Positions 1 to 6,049 of a stretch of DNA of 37,993 bases are shown here, piece by piece. Source of the DNA: an uncultured Pseudoxanthomonas sp. Lineage in GTDB: Bacteria > Pseudomonadota > Gammaproteobacteria > Xanthomonadales > Xanthomonadaceae. Within the stretch, counting starts at the first letter, position 1, and each line of letters starts with the position of its first letter. The stretch covers positions 1-37,993 of the forward strand of contig CAMPIO010000028.1 in NCBI GenBank assembly GCA_946886405.1, read 5' to 3'. The position numbers and the translations under genes are program-made. Below the pieces are notes generated by a model. The model searched no databases, was not told the DNA's origin, and saw only the letters and a list, made by a program, of their open reading frames with translations.

Positions 1-1
1 C

Positions 2-331
2 GTACTCCCCCTGCTCCTGCTGCTCGCCTCCAACGTCTTCATGACCTTCGCCTGGTACGGACACCTGAAGTACAAATCCTCGCCGCTGTTCGTGGCGATC
101 CTGGTCAGCTGGGGCATCGCGTTCTTCGAGTACACCCTGATGGTGCCCGCCAACCGCATGGGCAGCGCCGTGTATTCGGTCGTGCAGCTGAAGACCATCC
201 AGGAGGTACTGACCCTGCTCGTCTTCGCCGGCTTCAGCACCTGGTACCTGGGCCAGCCGCTGAAGTGGAACCACTACGCCGCCTTCGCGCTGATCGTGGG
301 CGCGGCGTTCCTGATGTTCTACGAGCCGTAG
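2..331 (+). CDS. DMT-like small membrane protein, DUF486 family (5' end cut by window edge)
   Basis: The frame is open from the first complete codon at position 2 to a TAG at 329-331, so the first residues lie outside the window. Residues around SNVFMTFAWYGHLKYKS and the closing hydrophobic stretch ending in LMFYEP are typical of the DUF486 family of about 110-120 residue inner-membrane proteins related to small drug/metabolite transporters. Three hydrophobic segments can be seen in the part present, consistent with a four-helix protein missing only part of helix 1. The biochemical role of the family is unknown to me. An internal ATG at 41 is in the middle of the conserved region and is unlikely to be the true start. 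The gene faces the DUF962 gene tail to tail and its stop codon is inside the left arm of a GTAG repeat. Confidence 0.85.
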   Translation, partial: VLPLLLLLASNVFMTFAWYGHLKYKSSPLFVAILVSWGIAFFEYTLMVPANRMGSAVYSVVQLKTIQEVLTLLVFAGFSTWYLGQPLKWNHYAAFALIVGAAFLMFYEP

Positions 332-394
332 CGTGCGCCGTGCGCACGGAGGGGTCGCCATGATCCCGCGGGTCGTGCGCATGGCGCACGCTAC
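328..394. repeat. Inverted dimer of GTAG-headed palindromic elements (SMAG/REP-like)
   Basis: Two 20-base arms at 328-347 and 375-394 are reverse complements except for one base. Each begins with GTAG read inwards from its own end and holds an inner palindrome, GTGCGC-CGT-GCGCAC on the left and GTGCGC-CAT-GCGCAC on the other strand. GTAG-headed stem-loops placed as inverted pairs match the published description of SMAG elements of Stenotrophomonas. It fills the whole gap between two convergent genes and overlaps the TAG of the left one, so it could fold at the 3' end of both transcripts. There is no T-run, so simple intrinsic termination is not shown. Confidence 0.75.
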
Positions 395-697
395 CTAGAA
401 CCGGATCTTCCCCGTCAGGATGTCCTTGAACATCACCCAGTCACCGGCGAAGGAATAGAACGGGTGCTTGAAGGTGGCAGGCCGGTTCTTCTCGAAGAAG
501 AAGTGGCCGATCCAGGCGAAGCCATAGCCGCAGAACAACGCGGCGAGCAGCCACCATGCGTTGCGGTCGACGATGGCCAGCGCCAGCAGGGCCAGCACGC
601 CGCAGCTGCCGATGAAGTGCAGGCGGCGCGACGTGCGATGGCTATGTTCGGCCAGGTAGAACGGATAGAACTCGCGGAAGCTGGCGAAGCGGCTCAT
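395..697 (-). CDS. Mpo1-like / DUF962 family small membrane protein
   Basis: This 100-residue protein starts MSRFASFREFYPFYL and carries the family's histidine-rich pattern: EHSH followed by a His in RRLHFIG, then GHFFFEKNRPATFKHP near the C-terminus. Eukaryotic Mpo1 is an iron-dependent dioxygenase acting on 2-hydroxy fatty acids, and the conserved histidines are thought to bind the metal. The bacterial members are mostly uncharacterised, so a lipid oxidation role here is only inferred. Two hydrophobic helices lie at about residues 31-68. I chose the ATG at 697 because GGGAGGGG at 700-707 sits just upstream; a GTG at 709 would add four residues but would place the start inside this ribosome binding site. 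ynfA lies 16 bases upstream on the same strand, so the two are probably cotranscribed. Confidence 0.8.
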   Translation of the reverse strand: MSRFASFREFYPFYLAEHSHRTSRRLHFIGSCGVLALLALAIVDRNAWWLLAALFCGYGFAWIGHFFFEKNRPATFKHPFYSFAGDWVMFKDILTGKIRF

Positions 698-713
698 GTC
701 CCCTCCCACAGGG

Positions 714-1037
714 TCAGGCGGCGCGTGGCGCGAACATGATCACCGCCATGCCGGCCAGGCACAAGCCGGCGCCCAGGAGATCCCAGCGCGTCGGCTTCAC
801 CGCATCGACGGTCCACAGCCAGAAGATCGCGACCGTGACATAGACGCCACCATATGCCGCATAGACGCGGCCTGAAGCCGTGGGGTGCAGCGTCAGCAGC
901 CAGGCGAACAAGGCGAGACAGGTCGCCGCAGGCACCAGCAGCCACGCGCTACCTTCCTTGCGCAGCCACAGATAGGGGAGGTAGCAGCCGACGATCTCGG
1001 CCAACGCGGTCACGAGGAACAACAGCAGGGTCTTCAT
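714..1037 (-). CDS. ynfA: YnfA family (UPF0060) small membrane protein
   Basis: The 107 residues match the YnfA/UPF0060 family in length and sequence: an N-terminal helix with [16 protein letters not shown], then [18 protein letters not shown], and a final helix ending VIMFAPR. Four hydrophobic helices span the protein, which is the usual topology of this inner-membrane family. YnfA members resemble half-size small multidrug resistance transporters and some have been reported to move cationic compounds, but the physiological substrate is not established. The next gene downstream (DUF962) starts 16 bases after its stop. The 145-base gap to the mazG stop upstream must hold its promoter; I could not identify one with confidence. 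It contains a short stem CGGGCC-CT-GGCCCG at 1053-1066. Confidence 0.9.
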   Translation of the reverse strand: MKTLLLFLVTALAEIVGCYLPYLWLRKEGSAWLLVPAATCLALFAWLLTLHPTASGRVYAAYGGVYVTVAIFWLWTVDAVKPTRWDLLGAGLCLAGMAVIMFAPRAA

Positions 1038-1182
1038 GCCGACAGCGTAGGACGGGCCCTGGCCCGCCGCCAGTCCGGCGACTACTGGGGCATCCCGGGA
1101 GGGTCAGCGGCGATGTGCGGAAGGCGCGGGAATGAGGCTGTCGGATGGCGGACGCGGCATCAGGACCGCAACCTAGACGCCT

Positions 1183-2010
1183 TCACGCTTCGCCACGCTC
1201 CCCTTGCTTCACCCTCGCCCACAACGCTTCCTGCTGCTCCAGCGACAGCGCCGACATCGTCGTGCCATCGGCTGCCGCGATCGCTTCCATCGCGCGGAAA
1301 CGCCGCTCGAACTTCAGGTTGGCCCGGCGCAATGCACCACCCACGTCCACTTTCGCGTGACGCGCGAGGTTGGCGGCAACGAACAGCAGATCGCCGATCT
1401 CGTCCTCCAGCCGCGCATCGCGTTCTGGCGAGGGCGCAGTAGCGAGCTCGACACGCACCTCGTCGATCTCCTCGTGCAGCTTGTCGATCACCGGTGCGGT
1501 ATCCGGCCAGTCGAATCCCACGCGCGCGGCACGCGACTGCAGCTTCACCGCACGCTGCCATTCCGGCAGGCCGCGCGACACGCCGGCCAGCGCGGAGGCA
1601 TCTTCGTCGCCTGCAGCCTTGCGCTCGGCGGCCTTGATGGCTTCCCAGTTGGCGGTCTGCGCTTCCGCATCCTCGAACGAGGCATCAGCGAAGACATGCG
1701 GGTGGCGGCGCACCATCTTGTCGCAGATCGCGTCCACCACATCGCCGAACGCGAACACACCCTCCTCCTTCGCCATCTGTGCGTGGAAGACGACCTGCAG
1801 CAGCAGGTCGCCCAACTCGTCCTTCAACGCCGGCAGGTCGTGGCGGTCGATCGCATCGGCGACCTCGTACGCCTCTTCCACCGTGTACGGCGCGATGGTG
1901 GAGAAATCCTGCTCGAGATCCCATGGGCAACCTCCTTCGGGGTCGCGCAGCCGGGCCATGATGGCCAGCAGCCGCGCGATATCGCCGTCAGGCGATACGG
2001 GCATGTCCAT
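1183..2010 (-). CDS. mazG: Nucleoside triphosphate pyrophosphohydrolase MazG
   Basis: The 275-residue protein hydrolyses NTPs and dNTPs to monophosphates and pyrophosphate and is regarded as a house-cleaning enzyme that also influences (p)ppGpp levels. Two MazG repeats are visible: an N-terminal one with CPWDLEQDF, EEAYEVADAI and LKDELGDLLLQ carrying the metal-binding acidic residues, and a C-terminal one with EEIDEVRVEL and LEDEIGDLLFVAANLARH. The length fits the two-domain enterobacterial type. It starts inside the end of cysQ (overlap about 23 bases from the ATG at 2010, or 17 from the ATG at 2004), so its translation is likely coupled to that of cysQ and it is the third gene of nudE-cysQ-mazG. 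The choice between the two ATGs is open; I used the first. Confidence 0.93.
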   Translation of the reverse strand: MDMPVSPDGDIARLLAIMARLRDPEGGCPWDLEQDFSTIAPYTVEEAYEVADAIDRHDLPALKDELGDLLLQVVFHAQMAKEEGVFAFGDVVDAICDKMVRRHPHVFADASFEDAEAQTANWEAIKAAERKAAGDEDASALAGVSRGLPEWQRAVKLQSRAARVGFDWPDTAPVIDKLHEEIDEVRVELATAPSPERDARLEDEIGDLLFVAANLARHAKVDVGGALRRANLKFERRFRAMEAIAAADGTTMSALSLEQQEALWARVKQGERGEA

Positions 2011-2824
2011 TCGTCTCGTCCTGCGCGTGCGCCAACCAGGTGCGCCATGGCAACGTCATGTCGCCCAGCGCGACGAAATCGCCATTGAGCAGCGTCTCGC
2101 GACGGTTGTAGCGGAACGCGCGGCCGTCGGGCGCCAGCAGCGCACCGCCAGCGGCTTCCAGCACGCATTGCGCGGCGGCGGTATCCCACTCGCTGGTCGG
2201 ACCAAAACGCGGGTAGACATCCAGGGCACCCTCGGCGATGCGGCAGAACTTCAGCGACGAGCCGAGCGCGACGTCTTCGATCGTGCCCATCCCATCGAGA
2301 AAGGCCTGCGTGCGTGCATCGCGATGGGACCGGCTGGCCGCCACCTTCAGCGTGCCCGTGGCCGGCGCCCGCGTGCGGATCTGCGCATCCACGTCGCCGA
2401 CGCGGCGGTACGCATTGCGCCCTTGTTGCGCATGCCAGGTCTCTCCGCCCACGGGCGCATGGACCACGCCGAAGATGGGCTCGTTCTGTTCGATCAGCGC
2501 GATGTTGACGGTGAATTCGCCATTGCGCTTGATGAATTCGCGCGTGCCATCCAGCGGGTCCACCAGCCAGTAGGTCGGCCACTGGCTGCGCTCGGCCCAC
2601 GGAATGTCGGCGGCTTCCTCCGACAACACCGGCCATTGAGGCGTCAGGCGGCGCAGGCCGTCGGTGATCACCTGGTGGGCGGCCATGTCGGCGGCGGTCA
2701 GCGGGCTGTCGTCGTTCTTGCGCTGCACATCGAAGGCATTTTCGTACACGGCCAGGATGGCCTGGCCCGCTTCGCGGGCGATGACGATGACGGCTTCGTG
2801 CAGGTCGGCGGTCATCTTCGTCAT
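1988..2824 (-). CDS. cysQ: 3'(2'),5'-bisphosphate nucleotidase CysQ
   Basis: CysQ removes the 3' phosphate from PAP and PAPS, by-products of sulfate assimilation, giving AMP or APS, in a magnesium-dependent reaction sensitive to lithium and sodium. The inositol monophosphatase fold is clear: LSEEAAD supplies metal-binding glutamates, WLVDPLDGTREFI is the central metal-binding motif, and SEWDTAAAQ is the C-terminal Asp motif. Of several in-frame starts I chose ATG at 2824 because it forms ATGA with the nudE stop at 2821-2824, a common coupling arrangement; a start further upstream at 2842 would lengthen the overlap with nudE. The protein is then 278 residues, near the family's norm. The gene sits between nudE and mazG and all three act on nucleotide by-products. 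Confidence 0.93.
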   Translation of the reverse strand: MTKMTADLHEAVIVIAREAGQAILAVYENAFDVQRKNDDSPLTAADMAAHQVITDGLRRLTPQWPVLSEEAADIPWAERSQWPTYWLVDPLDGTREFIKRNGEFTVNIALIEQNEPIFGVVHAPVGGETWHAQQGRNAYRRVGDVDAQIRTRAPATGTLKVAASRSHRDARTQAFLDGMGTIEDVALGSSLKFCRIAEGALDVYPRFGPTSEWDTAAAQCVLEAAGGALLAPDGRAFRYNRRETLLNGDFVALGDMTLPWRTWLAHAQDETNGHARIA

Positions 2825-3369
2825 GTCCGCAGGTTCAACCATTCGCGGGCGATGAACAGAGCCGCCAGCGAACGACCTTCCGAAAAATCCTCGCGCAGCA
2901 TCAGCTGGTCGAGGTCTTGCAACTTCCAGGGCACTACTTCCAACTCCTCGGGTTCATCCCCCGGCAGGCGCTCGGGGTACAGGTCTCTTGCCACCACCAG
3001 CCAGGACTGGTGGCTCATGTAGGTGGGCGCCAACGTCAGGGCGCGCAGCACGTCGAGGCGACGCGCACCGAAACCGGCCTCTTCCTTCAGCTCGCGGTCG
3101 GCCGCCTGTTCAGGCGTCTCACCGGCGTCGATCCGGCCCTTCACCAGGCCCAGTTCGTAGCGATGCATGCCGGCGGCGTACTCACGCACCAGCAGCACCG
3201 TTTCGTCGTCCTGCATCGGCACCACGACCACGGCGCCATGACCCTGCGAGCGCAGGCGATGGTAGCGACGGCGCTCGCCGTTGCTGAACTCCAGGTCCAG
3301 TTCCTCGACATGGCGGTCCGGCCCATCGGCGCGCTGGGTGATCCCATGGATGGTGGGAAGGCGGCTCAT
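2821..3369 (-). CDS. nudE: ADP compounds hydrolase NudE (Nudix family)
   Basis: The 182-residue protein holds an intact Nudix box, G-RIDAG-E-TPEQAAD-RELKEEAGF, which binds divalent metal and catalyses hydrolysis of nucleoside diphosphates linked to another group. The surrounding sequence (VREYAAGMHRYELGLVKGRID before the box and LTLAPTYMSHQSWLVVARDLYPE after it) is typical of NudE, which prefers ADP-ribose, NADH and Ap3A. It is the first gene of the minus-strand nudE-cysQ-mazG run; its TGA overlaps the cysQ ATG. The bioA gene is divergent with 74 or about 100 bases between starts, so the two share a promoter region. Confidence 0.9.
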   Translation of the reverse strand: MSRLPTIHGITQRADGPDRHVEELDLEFSNGERRRYHRLRSQGHGAVVVVPMQDDETVLLVREYAAGMHRYELGLVKGRIDAGETPEQAADRELKEEAGFGARRLDVLRALTLAPTYMSHQSWLVVARDLYPERLPGDEPEELEVVPWKLQDLDQLMLREDFSEGRSLAALFIAREWLNLRT

Positions 3370-3470
3370 GCGACGGCGCGCGTTCCGCCCGTGCCACGCG
3401 GGACGCGGCGACGGCAGGGGGTGGTGCCCGATATCATGGGGGAATGCGACAACAGGATCATCAAGCGGGA

Positions 3471-4844
3471 ATGCTAGCAGAGGCGGACCACTGGCGTGCC
3501 CGCGATCTGTCCGTGCTGTGGCATCCCTGCACGCAGATGCGTGAACACCCGCACACCTTGCCGCTGGTTCCGATCGCCCGGGGCGAAGGCGCGTGGCTCA
3601 TCGGCCACGACGGCTCGCGCTATCTGGACGCCGTGAGCAGCTGGTGGACCAATCTGTTCGGCCATGCCGAGCCGCGGATCGGCGCCGCCATCGCGGCCCA
3701 GGCGCGCACGCTGGAACAGGTGATGCTGGCCGGCTTCACCCACGCGCCGGCGGTGGAACTGGCCGAACGGCTGCTGGCCGTGGCGCCGCGGCAGGCCGGC
3801 CGGGCGCCGCTGGCCAAGGTGTTCTATGCCGACAACGGCTCATCCGGCGTGGAAGTGGCGCTGAAGATGGCGTTCCACTGGTTCCACAACCGCGGCGACC
3901 ACAAGCGGACGAAGTTCATCGCGCTCGAGAACGGATACCACGGGGAAACGCTCGGCGCGCTCGCGGTCGGCGACATTCCGCTGTACCGGCGCGTGTATGC
4001 ACCGCTGCTCACCGAGGCCCTGTTTGCGCCCTCGCCCGACGCCTATCTGGCGCAACCCGGCGAGTCTTCGGCCGAATGTGCGGCGCGTGCCGCAGACGCG
4101 CTCGCTGCGCTGCTGGAGGAACATGCGGGCGCGGTCTGTGCGGTGATCGTCGAGCCGCGCGTGCAGTGCGCGGGCGGCATGCGCATCCACCATCCGGATT
4201 ACCTGGCGCGCGTGCGCGAACTGTGTGATGCCAGCGGCGCGTTCCTGATCGCCGATGAGATCGCGGTCGGATTCGGCCGTACCGGCACGCTGTTCGCCAG
4301 CGAACAGAGTGGTGTGATGCCCGACCTGCTGTGCCTGTCGAAGGGGCTTACGGGTGGCTTCCTGCCCCTGGCGGCGGTGCTGGCCACCCAGATGCTCTAC
4401 GACGGTTTCCTGGACGATTCCCGCGAGCGGGCATTCCTGCATTCGCACAGCTACACCGGCAATCCGCTGGCCTGTGCAGCTGCATTGGCCTCGCTCGACA
4501 TCTTCCGCGCTGACGACGTGCTGGCACGCAACCGTGCAACCGCGCGTGCGATGGCGGCCCTTGCCGAGCCGCTGGCCTCGCATCGCCACGTCGCCGACGT
4601 ACGGCAGGCCGGGATGATGCTGGCGTTCGAGCTCACGCAGGACGGCGACAAGGCCACACCCTTCCCGTCCGCGTCCCGGATCGGCCTGAAGGCGTATCGC
4701 GCGGCGCTGGCCCGCGGGGTCGTGCTGCGCCCGCTGGGCGACGTGCTGTACTGGATGCCACCCTACTGCGTGGACGAGGAGGCCCTGCAACTCCTCGCCG
4801 ACGTCACCCGCCACGCCATCGACGAGGCCACGTCATGCGCCTGA
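3471..4844 (+). CDS. bioA: Adenosylmethionine--8-amino-7-oxononanoate aminotransferase BioA
   Basis: BioA is the PLP enzyme that uses S-adenosylmethionine as amino donor to make 7,8-diaminopelargonic acid in biotin synthesis. Marks of the family are LWHPCTQM near the N-terminus, YLDAVSSWWTNLFGH, FYADNGSSGVEVALKMAFHW, LENGYHGETLGALAVGD, and LIADEIAVGFGRTGTLFA with the PLP-ring Asp. The PLP lysine is in LSKGLTGG, encoded at 4341-4343. Two starts are possible. ATG 3444 adds nine residues but lies only seven bases after a good -10-like TATCAT (3432-3437), which would make the transcript nearly leaderless. I prefer ATG 3471, which gives 457 residues, although its ribosome site is weak. Its last ten bases overlap rsmE. 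No other bio genes are in the window. Confidence 0.93.
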   Translation: MLAEADHWRARDLSVLWHPCTQMREHPHTLPLVPIARGEGAWLIGHDGSRYLDAVSSWWTNLFGHAEPRIGAAIAAQARTLEQVMLAGFTHAPAVELAERLLAVAPRQAGRAPLAKVFYADNGSSGVEVALKMAFHWFHNRGDHKRTKFIALENGYHGETLGALAVGDIPLYRRVYAPLLTEALFAPSPDAYLAQPGESSAECAARAADALAALLEEHAGAVCAVIVEPRVQCAGGMRIHHPDYLARVRELCDASGAFLIADEIAVGFGRTGTLFASEQSGVMPDLLCLSKGLTGGFLPLAAVLATQMLYDGFLDDSRERAFLHSHSYTGNPLACAAALASLDIFRADDVLARNRATARAMAALAEPLASHRHVADVRQAGMMLAFELTQDGDKATPFPSASRIGLKAYRAALARGVVLRPLGDVLYWMPPYCVDEEALQLLADVTRHAIDEATSCA

Positions 4845-5326
4845 CCCGCTGCCATGTCGACGCCGGCCTGGCGGTCGGCGCATCGATCGCCCTGCCGGAT
4901 ACCGCCGCCAACCATCTCGCCCGCGTGCTCCGGCTGCGCGAAGGCGACGGCTGCGTACTGTTCAACGGCGACGGCCGCGACTACGACGCCCGCATCACCG
5001 CCATCAGCAAGCGCGGCGTGCTGGTCGACATCACCGGGACGCGCGTCATCGACAACGAGTCGCCGCTGCGCGTCACCTTGCTGCAGGGCATTGCGCGCGG
5101 CGAGAAGATGGACCTGATCCTGCAGAAGGCGACCGAATTGGGCGTGGCCTCGATCTTCCCGGTGATCGCCGAGCGCACGGAAGTGAAGCTGGATGCCGAG
5201 CGTACGGAGAGGCGCATGGCGCACTGGCGCAGCGTCATCGCCTCGGCCTGCGAACAGAGCGGCCGTGCGCGCGTGCCGTCGCTGGCCGCACCCGCCGCGC
5301 TGCAATCGCGCTTCGGCGACCTGTAA
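4835..5326 (+). CDS. rsmE: RsmE-like 16S rRNA m3U1498 methyltransferase with internal deletion of the catalytic knot (probably inactive)
   Basis: RsmE methylates N3 of U1498 in 16S rRNA. The first 150 or so residues look normal: an N-terminal PUA-like RNA-binding part (MRLTRCHVD, NHLARVLRLREGD, LFNGDGRDYDA), then LLQGIARGEKMDLILQKATELGV, PVIAERTEVKL and WRSVIASACEQSGRARVP. Family members are about 240 residues; this one has 163. The conserved GPEGG loop and the LG-RILRTETA segment that form the SAM-binding SPOUT knot are absent, yet the protein ends ALQSRFGDL, which is the usual family C-terminus. The simplest reading is an in-frame internal deletion of roughly 75-80 codons between SLAAPA and ALQSRFGDL, not a truncation. 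The frame is otherwise intact. It overlaps the bioA end by ten bases. An assembly collapse is the main alternative. Confidence 0.85.
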   Translation: MRLTRCHVDAGLAVGASIALPDTAANHLARVLRLREGDGCVLFNGDGRDYDARITAISKRGVLVDITGTRVIDNESPLRVTLLQGIARGEKMDLILQKATELGVASIFPVIAERTEVKLDAERTERRMAHWRSVIASACEQSGRARVPSLAAPAALQSRFGDL

Positions 5327-5351
5327 GAGAGCCCCGTGCCGGAGAGAAAAC

Positions 5352-5428
5352 TGTAGGAGCGGCCCACGGCCGCGATGCTTTTCCTCTATTCCGCAGGAAG
5401 AGCATCGCGGCCGTGGGCCGCTCCTACA
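5352..5428. repeat. Perfect 28-bp inverted dimer of GTAG-headed SMAG/REP-like elements
   Basis: Arms at 5352-5379 and 5401-5428 are exact reverse complements with a 21-base loop. Each arm, read from its outer end, begins TGTAGGAGCGGCCCACGGCC and contains its own inner palindrome GCGGCC-CAC-GGCCGC. This is the layout of two facing SMAG-type elements. It begins 25 bases after the rsmE stop, so it could act as a transcript-end structure for the bioA-rsmE transcript. Confidence 0.85.
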
Positions 5429-5454
5429 GGGTTCCCTGCAAGTACCTCAGACCC

Positions 5455-5476
5455 GTAGGGCGGGCTCAAGCCCGCC
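5455..5476 (+). repeat. Single GTAG-headed palindromic element (SMAG/REP-like)
   Basis: After GTAG at 5455-5458 comes an 8-bp perfect stem, GGCGGGCT-CA-AGCCCGCC (5459-5476). It has the same head and size as the other elements in the window but a different stem sequence, so it belongs to another subfamily. Confidence 0.7.
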
Positions 5477-5538
5477 ATCCCACGGCACCGGGTCCGCAAG
5501 CATTGCAGACCGAAGCGCGTTGTTCGTCCGCATGTGGA

Positions 5539-5560
5539 GGTGGGCGGAGGCCCACCCTAC
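5539..5560 (-). repeat. Single GTAG-headed palindromic element on the minus strand (SMAG/REP-like)
   Basis: Read on the minus strand from 5560 it begins GTAG and then forms the stem GGTGGGC-CTCC-GCCCACC. It lies just downstream of the chpC stop and faces the element at 5455-5476, so the pair flanks about 60 bases in which I see nothing else. It could be the 3' structure of the long Pil-Chp transcript. Confidence 0.7.
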
Positions 5561-5568
5561 CGAATGCC

Positions 5569-6039
5569 TCAGGCCGCGTTGGCCAGCGCGTCGCCGATCA
5601 TCGTTTCCACGACTTCCAGGTCGGGCAGCACGGCGGCTTCGTCGCCGAGCAGCACGCGGACCTTCACGCCGACCGGGAGGTCCTCCTCGGTCGCGTCGGC
5701 CAGCAGGCCATCTCGCGGCACCGATACCAGGCGCGGGAAGGACGGCGTCAGCAGCGCGAAATAGGGACGATCCTTGTCGCCGCTCAACGCCTTCAGCACG
5801 ACGATCTTGCTGTTCAGCGCGACCGGCTCGCTGGCGTTGCCGGTCAAGCGCCCGAACGCGACCAGCGGCACTGCCCAGCCGTGCCAGTCGATCCGTCCCG
5901 GCAACCAGTCGGGCATGTCGGCGACCGGCTCGACCGGCGCGCGCGTCAGCACTTCCGCGACGGTGGCGTTGGGCAGCAGCAAACGGTATTCGCCCGCCTG
6001 GATCAGGACGCCGCGGATTTCGTCATTGGAATGGGCCAT
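5569..6039 (-). CDS. chpC: CheW-domain adaptor of the Pil-Chp system, ChpC
   Basis: The 156-residue protein is a single CheW-like domain: EIRGVLIQAGEYRLLLPNATVAEVL at the start, WLPGRIDWHGWAVPLVAFG in the middle (the equivalent of the G-I-R-G-V-PV-DL core of CheW), and a C-terminal strand pair. CheW proteins link chemoreceptors to the histidine kinase. Its place as last gene after chpB, ten bases away, matches chpC of the Pil-Chp clusters of Pseudomonas aeruginosa and Xylella. ChpC in Pseudomonas is thought to be a second adaptor beside PilI. It is the final gene before a set of GTAG repeats. Confidence 0.85.
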   Translation of the reverse strand: MAHSNDEIRGVLIQAGEYRLLLPNATVAEVLTRAPVEPVADMPDWLPGRIDWHGWAVPLVAFGRLTGNASEPVALNSKIVVLKALSGDKDRPYFALLTPSFPRLVSVPRDGLLADATEEDLPVGVKVRVLLGDEAAVLPDLEVVETMIGDALANAA

Positions 6040-6049
6040 CGTGTGTTCC

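Noticed and set aside
1038..1182. Possible small gene between mazG and ynfA
   Set aside because: Only short frames without ribosome sites or recognisable features are present; I see nothing beyond a short stem.
5352..5560. Repeat cluster as a possible CRISPR array
   Set aside because: The units are palindromic, differ in stem sequence, face opposite ways and lack regular spacers; no cas genes are present.
5327..5568. Insertion of palindromic repeats as the cause of a truncated rsmE
   Set aside because: The rsmE end is the native family C-terminus, and the repeats start 25 bases after the stop. The missing part is internal.
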